Origin: Hirudinaria manillensis
Taxonomy: Eukaryota > Annelida > Clitellata > Hirudinida > Hirudinidae
DNA: 64,000 nucleotides
Assembly (NCBI GenBank): GCA_034509925.1
Contig: CM067536.1
Coordinates: forward strand, 2,082,501-2,146,500
Reading direction: 5' to 3'
A program made the position numbers and the translations under genes. Of this stretch, positions 24,728 through 35,800 are shown piece by piece. How positions within the stretch are numbered: the stretch's first letter is position 1; every line of letters begins with the position of its first letter. The notes under the pieces are model-generated. The model was given only the letters and a program-made list of their open reading frames with translations, did no database searches and was not told the origin of the DNA.

Positions 24728-27173
24728 ACTAACCAATCATCAATAATAACTGATGAAAGATCGAGACAGCCACGTTAACAACACCAACCTTTCCAACGTT
24801 CGTGGATCCAGTGAAGGAAATCTTGGCTACGAGCGGATTCTCGCAGATGGATCGTCCGAACGAGGGAGCGTTTTGCTTGGAGCAGACGAGCACGTTCAGG
24901 ACACCCTTGGGAAAACCCGCATCCATCGCTAACTAAAAAAAAAGAGCTAATAGCTAATAGCCAGTCGGGTAATCAAGTTCGTTAACTTTGTTATCAGGAC
25001 CGACCGAATAATTTACTAAATTACTAAAATAAAAACAAATAAAAATTAGAATTGAATTATTTAAAAGATGTCTCTTAGAAATACAAAATTATTTTCTTTC
25101 ACCTCGTTGCCAATACATGATCGAGCGGTCATTGTTAGTTGATGACTGACAATAACATTAACGTCAACAATTTATGTTAATAATAACAAACGACTTAACG
25201 AATTATTAGGTTACCCGTCATCAGGTAACGAACCACGTGCGCTCACCTGGCACAGTGCCAGAGCAGACAGGGGGGTTTCTTCCGAGGGTTTGACGACCGC
25301 GGTGCACCCGGCAGCAAGAGCAGGTGCCACCTTCCTCGTTAGCATCGCGAGTGGAAAGTTCCACTGGTGACGAAAGAACAGTGATGATGATGATGATGGT
25401 TCGAGTGAGTTGTGGATGATCTAATCTACTGGCAAAGCTAAATTATAAATTCCTAACTCTCTTCCACTTGCACCTTAAAACTTAATTATTATAACAATAC
25501 CATCATCATCATCATCATTAACTAATTAACAACTTAAATTAGCCACCGTTATCATCCACTATCATCTATATCTGTAATACCGTCCGAACTGAACCACGAA
25601 TTCTGCCCAAAAAACCGCTAACCGGAGTTATCATTCCCGTGACCCCGACGGGCTGTTTAATGGTGATGCACCTCTTGTTGTTGGCCACAGCCGGAATGAC
25701 GTCCCCGTAAACCCTGCGACCCTCCTCTGCGAACCACTCCACGAAGTCGGCCGCGTAATGGACCTCCGTCCGAGCGTCTTTCAGGGGTTTGCCCTGTTGG
25801 ATAAGTCGGCTGGTGATTTATTTACTTGACCGGTTAATGTAATATATATATATATTCTGCTAATATCACATATTACCAATATGTAAATATATATATTGTT
25901 ATAACCCCGAAAATAGATAATCAAAAGAATTATTTAAAATTATATGACGCTATAAAATTAGAGCTGTTATACAGAGTCTTCGGTTAGGTTTGATTATGCA
26001 GCTCAACAAATCGAGAAACGAGCAAGGCAGAGCGAGAGTCAGAGCGAAAGCAGAGAGTGAGAGAATTGGCAGATTCTAAGACCTGGACAATTAGGCATTG
26101 AATAGCTTCCAAGCCATCTGAACACTTTCAATAAACCTGACCTGCCATAATTAGTTTGAGGACCCGGGGTTATTACAATATATACATACATCATATATTC
26201 CCAATACATACTACTACTTGTACTTTATGCTAGAAATGCAACTAAGTGTTAGAGTTTCAATTTGAAAAGCTACAATCACAAACATGGAGTGTTCTACAAT
26301 TGACGTCTTCTGGAATAACAAAAAGGACTTTACGATTCTCAGTCTTTACGGTGATTACAGGTAATGCTTGTACAAAATGGGTAGTTCGAGTTAATTAATG
26401 AACTTCTTGTATGAAATAACGGACAACGAAATAACTAATTATATTGCATTCAAATCAACAAATAAAAATTTGGTAAAAAAAAAACTTCTAGAATAACTCC
26501 AGTATTTTGCACCCACATTCTCCAATGTTACAATCTTGGCCAATTGTTCTTCATTGTCCAAGATAAGGTGAAACCATTTCTTTAATACATTAGACCTTTC
26601 CTGAGAATATCAACAAGTATTGTAAACAAAACGATTAAGAATTTGATCAAAATCATGTAATAAATAAATTAATAATTACAATGCAAGATTTTTATTGGTG
26701 CTTTATAACATAAGTTAAGATTCGAATTCTCAGATTCAAAATAATTAATGTAATAATTCTCATAACCACAATTTAGTTGCTTCAAAGTTTATTGTTATAG
26801 TCAACTAATAACCTCGTCGCCATATTAACTCACCCTAACAGGCAAAGCCTTCCAATTCTGGAAAGCTCCATGGGCAACGTTAATCGCTCCATCTAAATAA
26901 TCCACAGAGAGGTCCGGAACTTTTCCAATTACTTCGTTTGTCGCCGGATTGAGCACTAACGTCGGAAGAGTGAATAAAAGATGGCGAGTCTGGTCGAGAT
27001 TAACAAGTTAAAAAAAACCCACCTTCGAATGTTTTTCCACTTCGAGCAGACACCCATTCGTTGTTAATGAAACATTTATTACGTAGCAATGATAGTCCAG
27101 AGACCGAACGAATATTACAAAACCTCGCGCACTTTACAAAGTTTACCAATTTTAGCGATTTTACTCCAATCAT
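22535..27173 (-). CDS. ALDH5A1: Succinate-semialdehyde dehydrogenase, mitochondrial (complete, 11 exons)
   Basis: The enzyme oxidises succinate semialdehyde to succinate with NAD, the last step of GABA breakdown, in mitochondria. Exons: 27,173-27,023; 26,955-26,834; 26,600-26,517; 25,793-25,623; 25,363-25,247; 24,932-24,789; 24,267-24,124; 23,822-23,667; 23,356-23,187; 22,992-22,934; 22,740-22,535. Phases all agree: 507 aa. The N-terminus ([15 protein letters not shown]...) is basic without acidic residues, as in mitochondrial presequences. Family motifs: WNFP (about 177), general-base Glu in MELGG (279), and TCVC (312-315) with catalytic Cys313 and the second Cys of the SSADH redox switch. 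The C-terminus [17 protein letters not shown] matches the family. A solo LTR sits in intron 3. Exons 1-4 are duplicated at 60,056-61,577. Confidence 0.96.
25897..26177 (+). mobile_element. Solo LTR of the tRNA-Leu-primed family, in ALDH5A1 intron 3
   Basis: 281 bp, TGTTATAACC...GGTTATTACA, flanked by atat on both sides. Its final third (CAATAAACCTGACCTGCCAT then AATTAGTTTGAGGACCCGGG) matches the SAP-element LTRs. It is also present in the duplicated copy (60,303-60,583), so it predates the duplication. Confidence 0.9.
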
Positions 27174-29202
27174 TTAAATGCATAAATTAAAAAAAAGATT
27201 GAAATCAATTCCTTTATATGACTGTTAAAAGAGCCACAAATTAATGGTTCTGAAATTACTAATGCTTTAAGACATCGGATGGCTAGAAACAATCGCCGCC
27301 TTAATTTCGCCAACCATTAATGCTAAATTATTTTTTTCTAGTAATATTCTTTCAAGCAAATCCAGATTTAACTTGTGATTTAAAAGAAATACAGCTTTCC
27401 ATTCGAGCGAATTTATAGGATGCTTCACTAACCGGATCAATCTACCTCCTCATCAATAATTCATGTTAGATAGGCGTGAAAAATCTTTAAAAATGCCGAC
27501 ACATCGATTTAGTGTCATTCTGTTACAACCGAAAAATTTGCTATAGACCATTAAACCATGCAGTGAATGTGTTCTGTGCACTGGATAAAATTTTTATTTT
27601 TATATTTTTCTTCTATTCGACTCTTAAATTTAAGCAAAACATCATAATTGAATATACAACTGAGGCCGATTAATAGACTCGTGGATCACCTTTAAGGAAA
27701 CGCAAGCCTCCGCTAGCAGACTGACCCAGAATTTTAAGCTATATTTAATCACTAATTTTAGTTACAGTTAACCATGTTGTAGAATTATTGTAATAGTATT
27801 GCAAGATATTTTCATTATAATGTTCCATACCTCGAATATATTTAACAATCCATGTAGTCGATGGAATCTCCATACAAACATTTGGTAGCCAATAGAAAAG
27901 AAGTGCTCATTATAATAATGTTCACGCGAGATCCTATATATCATAAAGAATTTTGATATTCGCAATTTCAAATCAGATATTCGCAGCCAGTCTCATAATA
28001 ATAATAATAATAATATTTTTTTATTCTGGGTACTAAGGTTGATGTAACTCGTGTTGTAGAACGTTGATATTCTAGTAAGAATAAAGGACTGGTCCAACAT
28101 TTCTTTGCTCTCCTAGTGCCTTTAGAAATTTTAGTTGCGTCCCGCCAAATGTTGAATTTGTTTTTTTCGACTCGACTGCCAAACTATCTTAGCAATGGTA
28201 AATTTAGGAGACGTTCAGCGAGTTAGACATGGGACAAACAAAGACAAAATTGCTAAAATTCAAAGAGTCTTAATATATGCAAGTGGGATTACAAATGTAA
28301 TACCTGCTTTAAGTCGATGCCCACCTTAGTTCAACAGGACTTGCATCAAATAGGCAAGTGCAGCTTAACTGTCCCAAAGTTGGGAATACAGGGAAAACAT
28401 ACTTTTCTCAACCTACGCAAAACCGCTGACTTCAAGTCGCGCTCCCATATTGCTTTCACTGATCTTCATTGAACCGGCCATATCCCATTTGCCTCCTAGT
28501 TTAAAGGTAAACATGTATAATTTTAGTAATGATTTTCCCATTTAATTTCATTTGTTTCCTGCTTAAGTGATATTTATCCTATAATTCTAACGATTTTATT
28601 AAAACAACACTCAGGTTTCACTTTAGAATTATAACTTTTTAATGCAACAACTGTAACAAAACAATGACTGGTTTTGTTCTTATAAATTTCTCATTAAAAT
28701 CCTTTTAAAACCTTGAAACAGAGGGATGAAGTCTTCCCCTGTGTAAAACCACCTCCAATAATGAAACATTAAATTGGCACCAGGAACCAGGAATTGATGT
28801 TGCATTTGTTAAATTATTATTATCAGCAGCAGCCCATGTTCTTGAGACTGCCTGTATTAACAAAGGCAAGCAAATGAAACAAAGAAGTTATCCTGATCTG
28901 CTTGTGTTTCCAAGGTCTGAACCTGCATGGCTCAGACTTTGACCATTTTCACCACATCAGACAGGGATGTTAGCATGATTGTTATTTGAGGACAATTTCT
29001 TTTAGATTTTGCTGTTGTGATCATAATTGTTGTATATTGTATAAGATCGTAATTGTTCTATGTTGTATAAGTTGCTTCTGCACTTAGTCATGTTTACTTT
29101 ATTTTTTTTGATTATTTGGCTCAATGAAAAATTCAAGTTACTGGCATGATGGTGATAACGCGATTATAATGCATTTGGATATTTGTTGGCAGAAATGTAT
29201 GC
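27174..29202. other. ALDH5A1 upstream region, no gene recognised
   Basis: AT-rich DNA holding a ~235 bp interspersed repeat at about 27,775-28,010, an AAT run at 28,000 (much longer in copy 2 near 62,410-62,470) and a coding-looking but broken stretch at about 28,790-28,990. The sequence just before 27,173 should include the ALDH5A1 promoter; no TATA box could be singled out. Confidence 0.5.
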
Positions 29203-31020
29203 ATTTTGTTTTTATTTATTAAAACATTGAACACTACTAAATGCATGAGTGTATCAATTTACATATTTACAGGTCAAGTAGGAAAAAAAATTAGCATTAC
29301 CTCCTCCCAAGAAGACAAGGACGGGCCCAGAGACAATTTTGATTTGAACCCAAGTGTTGTTGGTTGGTATCATGAGTGTCATTGTTGTTATTGCGGATGA
29401 TTCTGGTACGAAACGCAATGACATTGATAATGTCCAAAGGAGTTTAGTTAACATAACTTTGAGGAGCTCAATTCTAATAATGTAATATTTGTAGAAAAGT
29501 TGCAGCTCTGTTCTTGCTTCTGAACTAAGAAGACAATGACTTGGAAGGAGTCTGCAGTCAAAATTGGTGCTGGGGATCACTGCCATTGTTCCTGTCATCC
29601 TGAGCAATCATTGCCCCTTCGCGAAGGACACCAAGCCACTTTACAGCATCTGCTTTCCCAACATCTACATTTTCAGAGATTGTACTGCTTCTGGATTTTC
29701 CTTCTCTAACCCTGTACCTCCGATCTTTTCAGTAGCCGAGTCATACAACTCCATCTTCATTAGTCACGAGCTGGTCTGGTGAGGTTTTTGTGACTAACGA
29801 CAAAGCCTTTTGCTACATCTTTTGTCGCAACAGGGGTGAGAACTTCAAGAACAGATTGATTGCCTAGATGGCCAGCATAATCACTGCTTTCAATGGAGTC
29901 CCCCATCCTCTTGAATAAATGCTACATCCTTAAACTTTCAATGCTTATTTAGTAATAATGCATCAGGGAATAACTTAATAAGCATGTCTACAAAATTTTG
30001 GCATTCAAATTATTACCAACCAATCTTTCAATTTCCAGTGACAGATTACCTGCCACATTCTCAAGAATTCCTGTCTTTAATGAATATTAATTTTGAATTC
30101 TTGTCTTGACATCTTGTGATCTTGCCATCCTGACATTTATTCCTGGTTTCTATTGTGCTTGTTTTTTACTTCATGATCCTAGGAATAGGATTTATAAGTT
30201 TTTTTTTCTGGAAAATTAATTTAATTCCATTTATTCCAAAAATTATTTGTGATTTTTGTCGGGTTGGTAAGTCAATTTCATAATATTCTAGAAAGTTTAT
30301 TTTTTTTGTTGCAAGCAGTAATGTCTGGTTAGATATGAGATTGTGTTTCTTTGCTGCCTAGTTTTCACCTGCTCAGTTGCAAATCAAAAGCTTAAAAGTT
30401 ACAAAACATGGCAAAACAAAAAATCTACCCAAATTTCTTTGAAGAATATGAAGGTGGTATAAAATATGTTTATCAATTGGAGACTCATAACGTACTTGTT
30501 ATAAAAAAATGAACTTCTCAATTGCGTAACCGTGTTCCTCCTCGTTTTCAAATGAAATAATATTTAATTCTTTCTCCAGATATAAGTTGGATGACACAAA
30601 ATTGTGCGTGTCTCCTGATAGGTAAGGTGTGAGTTCTCAACCATAAATTTTTACAATGTTTTCAGACTGTCATTGGAATTTGACCAGTGCTACAATTCAA
30701 AAATTTCCAAAATAAGTCTTTTTTTACTTATTTGAGAATTAATCTTAAAATTATTACATTAAAAATAGCCTCAAAAATATCTTGATCAATTTCCAATAAC
30801 ATGAAGGTACAGCATTCCCCAAAAATTTGTGAGAATCTTCAAATAAATATTCGCCATCTTTTGGTTTACTAAAGTCCTCCAACTCCTAAGAAAGCAGTTA
30901 ATTTTAAATATTTACAAAATTAAATTAAACTAATACATTAAATTGTACTCTGAAAATGTATTGGAATTTAAATTACGGTCTTATGTAATTAAATTTAAAT
31001 TTAATAAGTAGACCACGACG
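29203..31020. other. 1.82 kb block present only in duplication copy 1
   Basis: The flanks are contiguous in copy 2 (about 63,664-63,667). Several stretches look like decayed coding sequence on the minus strand between 29,330 and 29,930, with scattered stops. A short exon-like piece with good acceptor and donor lies at 30,581-30,622 (+), and another minus-strand exon-like piece at about 30,790-30,893. I see no terminal repeats or target duplication, so insertion into copy 1 and deletion from copy 2 are both possible. Confidence 0.5.
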
Positions 31021-31442
31021 AATTCTTTCAAGCGTGTAATTTTTTCTTCTTGATTTCTTTCAGACATGTAGAATGAATAGAGATGTTCTATGGTGTAAGT
31101 ACTGTAGCCGTAATCAATCGAAAAGCATACTCAAGATCGTACTTTCGCTATTCATAAAATCACACTTTAATGTATTTATTCAAATAATTATTTTATTTAA
31201 TAATTTTTATTTAGAAATTATTGCAAATATAGGACGCATTTTGATAATAATTGATGAGCTTTCAAAAAAAAGAAAAACACGTTGTAAATATAATTAATAC
31301 CTCTGGGAGATTATTTTATCAATTACCTTTTCAACATTAAACCGTCTTTTGCCGATAGCATTAATTATAATATTGGCGGAAAAATAATTAAGTATTATTA
31401 AATTGAGGCGTTATTTATTAAATCTTTATCACAGTCGTATAC

Positions 31443-32636
31443 CTTGATCTTTCAGCCAAGAAGTTATCCTCTTTGTACGTGGAAGTATTGCATCAGGAAT
31501 GTCTTTCAACTTCAATAGCGGAAACCAAATCCTGCGATCATAATAAACTAAATTACATACTTTTTTAGTTATTTCTGTTCAAATCAGTTTTCATTACTTA
31601 CCTCAGTCCTTTATGTTTTGAATAACATCAACATATGTTCTTGTCGAGAACTATCCTCACTATTTTCAAGGCTAAACATAACAGGTCTGGCATTTTATAT
31701 TTTATGCACATTTTTGTCAGGTTTTGAAAGTGGAAAGTATTTTTTACCGATCATAAAAGACCCTCTAAAAGAATGCAAATATTTTTTTTTACCAAGTTCT
31801 GAATTTTCTCCGAGATGACGTGAAAACCTTTTCATAAGATTAATTAATGGCCTGCAATATTTCCAGCCAGTGGCTGAGATCTGTAAACTCCTCTTCTGTC
31901 CGAACCAAATATGTGTTTCAACATAACTCATCGAGTTGCTCAATCGATTCATGAAGCCGCTTCAGCGTCCTAAGACATACTTTCCATAGTAAGGCTTGAC
32001 AATCCAATATTGGTGAGGAAAGCGTTAGTTGACCTACCCACTACGCCCATTGCGTCAACCTCGAATTGTAATTGTAACTTAACCTTTATTAATCTTAATT
32101 GTAATTTAGCCTTTTTATTTTTTTTTCTCTTGGTTCCATTAATCCATTGTCAAAGAGGAAACAATTAATTATAAAAGTCATGTACCGGTATCCAAGAAGA
32201 GTAAACCCTGTTAAATATTCGGCTTCGCCCATCAACTTGAGTGACAGCTAGGATTCTAATCTTTGAAAATTTATTTTTTGATTGTTTCTTAGTTTCTAAG
32301 ATTGACTTTTACACTGTTTTTACGCTTTTGGTTAATAATTAATTTTACTTTAAAATTATGTGGTACGGGTTAGTACATCGAAATATTATTCATTGGTATA
32401 CTAAAATATCCTGCCCTCTGAAACTCCGAAATGCCCCCAGGATCAAGTTCTCTGAATTTCAGAGTCTTAAAGAATTCCTGACGTCCCGTGATCCAGATAA
32501 TTAATGTTAGAATTTTGTCTTGAAATTCTCTGATTTAATATTCACAGCAATTTAATTACATTTACCCGAAATCCACGAATTCATTCGAAATCAATCGAAG
32601 TGGAGTTCTTGTCAACAAATCTCCGAAACCAACCAT
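31443..32636 (-). CDS. Unrecognised gene, first two exons (partial model)
   Basis: Exon 1 is 32,636-32,566: ATG, MVGFGDLLTRTPLRLISNEF, donor gtaaat. Exon 2 is 31,531-31,443, with acceptor gatcgcag and donor gtatac, and encodes WFPLLKLKDIPDAILPRTKR followed by ITSWLKDQ. The junction keeps frame (phase 2 in, phase 1 out). Later exons are unclear. One candidate at about 31,330 encodes GLMLK-like residues; another near 30,890 encodes an ELEDFSKPKDGEYLFEDSHK segment. No family is recognised. The gene start lies about 240 bp from the last exon of the WSC/EGF gene on the same strand. It could be a small real gene or a decaying one. Confidence 0.4.
31850..31990 (-). pseudogene. Helical protein fragment with an in-frame stop
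   Basis: One minus-strand frame encodes KRLHESIEQLDELC, a TGA, then NTYLVRTEEEFTDLSHWLEI. It reads like real helical coding sequence broken by one nonsense change. It lies in the intron between the two exons of the unrecognised gene. Parent protein not identified. Confidence 0.3.
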
Positions 32637-32782
32637 TGTCATCCTCTTATTAAATATTTATATTAAAGCTCATCTGATTTTGCGATTCGTTCGATTTTCA
32701 TTATTTCGTGCACAGCCATTAAATCAAGTCCTTCTAATAGTAGCATCAAAAATACCAAATGCAATACTAAACCTTGAATAAT

Positions 32783-32788
32783 TTTATT
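32783..32788 (-). terminator. Candidate polyadenylation signal of the WSC/EGF gene
   Basis: AATAAA on the minus strand, about 90 bases after the TAG stop at 32,877-32,879. Confidence 0.45.
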
Positions 32789-32876
32789 TCCAAAAAACAA
32801 ACAGCATTTATAATAGACAACAGAATTTAACAACTTATCAAAAATAAATGTCATGTCTTTAAAAAATTAAACTATC

Positions 32877-35800
32877 CTATTTCTTTTTTGCGGAATAACA
32901 CAACAATGAAGCAGAAATTATAAAAACGGCCAACAAAAAACCGATGAAGGAGTAAACAAAGTACATCATATTGGCTACTCCAAATATTCCGGAAGCTAAA
33001 TGAAATATAATTTAATATTAATAATCAATTAATTAATTTAATTTGATATATAACAATTGGATACGATAAGATAGTACTCGAACCCATGTAAATTAATTTA
33101 AATAGGTTAGTTCAAATCTCGTTATTTTACTACTTTTGCTCGGTCCCGACAAAATCCAACACAAAATAAATATGCCACCCTCAATTCTCGCTACTATGCC
33201 ACCAGGGGCCTGACGATGTTTATCTAACACATGAGGTTAAGGACATATTCCCAGTCTGGTGGAAGTAATTAACAGACATTACCTTGTATTTTTAAGACTT
33301 GAACAGGTTAATACTCTCAGGACTTCTTGGTGAGTGATGATTAAGGAAGGTGATGGAACATTCCATGGAATTTGATTGGTGGAATGGGAAAAGTGGACTA
33401 GTGTATAAATAGGAATGAGAGTGAATGTTGAAGATTTTATGTGAAAATTGCAAGTTGGGGTGAAGAATAGCAAATGTTAGCTCAGAAAAGCAAGCGAACC
33501 AATTTTACACTGAAGGAGAAGATCGTTGATGCCATGAAGAAGGAAACAAATCATTCTAAGGTGGCCAGAGAGTTTAACAAGAAATGGGACGTCGAAGTTA
33601 AGAGAGCCATTCTCATCAAGAAGAATGCAATCGAGGCTGCATTCAACGCTTGAGTTCTATCGAAGCTCTGGAAGCTGACGCAGGCTTATTACCCGAAGCA
33701 CGATGAGGGGATGTCCATGTTGCTGAAGCAAGCAAGAGGAAAGAATCTGCCAGTCAGCGGCAATCTGATGAAGGAGAAAGAGATAAAACGGACCGATCTG
33801 ATGCCGATCCCGGACTTCATGGCTAGCGAAGGATGGCTGGGCAATTTCAAAATGCGCCACGGCATCACGTTTATGACAGTGCAGGGCGACGCTGGAGAGT
33901 CGTGTTCTCAAGTCTGGTGTGATGCCAGACGACGAGATCCGCCGTAAGAAGATGCGGCAGCTACCGATTTTGAGAGCTTTAGACTGAGCTGATGGCTAAC
34001 TTGAGAAAATAAAGCCGTTTTTATTTGTTAAAATAAGACTGTTTTTACAAACACTAGCTACTATGCCACTTTTGCTCAGTCCCGACGTGTTACATAGTAG
34101 CGAGATTCGACTATAATAAAATATCAAAGGAATTATAATTGAATTGCTTATCATTAGAAGCATTCAGGTATTTTTTATCAGCTATGTTAATAGAATAACC
34201 TTTACAACTGCTATGAATATTTTCAGGTTCTTTTTTGATGTAACCTTCCAGGCAAATGCACTCATAATCTCCAAACAAGTTACTGCAGTTTGTGGTTTCT
34301 TGATCACAAATTGTGACATTCAAATTACATTCGTCAATATCTGAATAATTATTATTGTCCTCACAATGATTTTTAAAGCAGTTTATACAGAATCTTTTAA
34401 ATGTATTAAAAAGCTGAACACAGTATTTGTTGCTATTATCTGTTTTTCAACACATGGAACTCTTAAACATTATTGAAATATTATTAAAATTATCTTTTCT
34501 CAGCCCTTCTTACATCATTAATATCATAAGAATTGCAATTGAATTGCAAGTCATTAGGAACACTGTGGTATTTTTATCAGCTATGTTACTAGAATAACCT
34601 TCACAACTGTCATGAATATTTTCAGGTTCTTTTTTGATGTAACCTTCCAGGCAAATGCACTCATAATCTCCAAACAAGTTACTGCAGTTTGTGGTTTCTT
34701 GATCACAAATTGTGACATTCAAATTACATTCGTCAATATCTGAATAATTATTATTGTCCTCACAATGATTTTTAAAGCAGTTTATACAGAATCTTTTAAA
34801 TGTATTAAAAAGCTGAACACAGTATTTGTTGCTATTATCTGTTTTTCAACACATGGAACTCTTAAACATTATTGAAATATTATTAAAATTATCTTTTCTC
34901 AGCCCTTCTTACATCATTAATATTGTAATAACCCAGGGTCCTCAAACTAATTATAGAAGGGCAGGTTTATTGAAAGTTGTCAGATGGCTTGGAAGATGTA
35001 CAATGCTTAATTGATTAAGTCTTGAAATCTGCTGTTTCTATTACTCTCGCTCTCCTTTCCGATATAAATCCATTTGTCAAAGGTACATAACTAAAGAGTC
35101 TGAATAGCACCAATTTAATTCTCAAATTATATTGCCACTAAATTTAATTAATTATTAAAATAATTAATCGGCAATATAATTTTAAATATTATTCAATTTA
35201 TTGGATCTAGGGATCCAACACTGCCCCCTCCTTAAATCTGTTCGTCCCGAACAGACATCTATTCCCATTTTCATTTTTACTCTCGGAATAGGATCCGATC
35301 TTCCAACAATCTCATGGCTGCAAATCCCAGATCCATTTGCTTTGTCATCTTCTGGGATTTCTGTCTCCTCCCTTTTACTTCTGCATCCCGCAAGTTTCAG
35401 CCGCGGAACATCGCCATTTCTATGCACACTCTCCTGCTCCACGATGTCGCCAGATCCCAGACTCTCCTCAGGATCACCTGCTCCACTTTCCATGCTAGGC
35501 ACTCTCCTGAAATCCCGAGCACTCCCTTCTGTTATTTCCAATGGAGCCGAAACATCCGCTGGTAAATCCATGGGCTGTTCTGTAGACTCTACTTGTTCCA
35601 CCATCAAATCCGTGTGCTCCACCGGCAACTCCACGTGACTCATCAGTAACTCCTCGAGCTGCACCAACAACTCCACATGATCCACCGGCAATCCCACAGG
35701 CTCCTCCGAAAGCCCCACTTGCTCCACTAAAACCTCCGTGAGCTCTCTGGGCCCTGCTGACAACTCGACCTGATCTGGTAACTCTATGGGCTCCAACGTC

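Larger units (their letters stand above)
25494..31357. repeat. Large duplication, copy 1
   Basis: Matches 59,927-64,000 in the same orientation, with scattered substitutions and small indels and one 1.82 kb block (about 29,203-31,020) absent from copy 2. Copy 1 covers ALDH5A1 exons 1-4, its promoter and upstream DNA. The left breakpoint is at the start of a CATCATCAT run; the right end lies beyond what the window shows of copy 2. Confidence 0.95.

Noticed and set aside
29254-29607. 117-codon minus-strand ORF
   Set aside because: Its neighbouring frames look like decayed coding sequence with many stops; no domain, and the block is missing from the second copy.
31073-31297. 74-codon ORF preserved in both duplication copies (63,716-63,940)
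   Set aside because: Both copies derive from one recent duplication, so conservation is not evidence of function. It is AT-rich and its end differs between copies.
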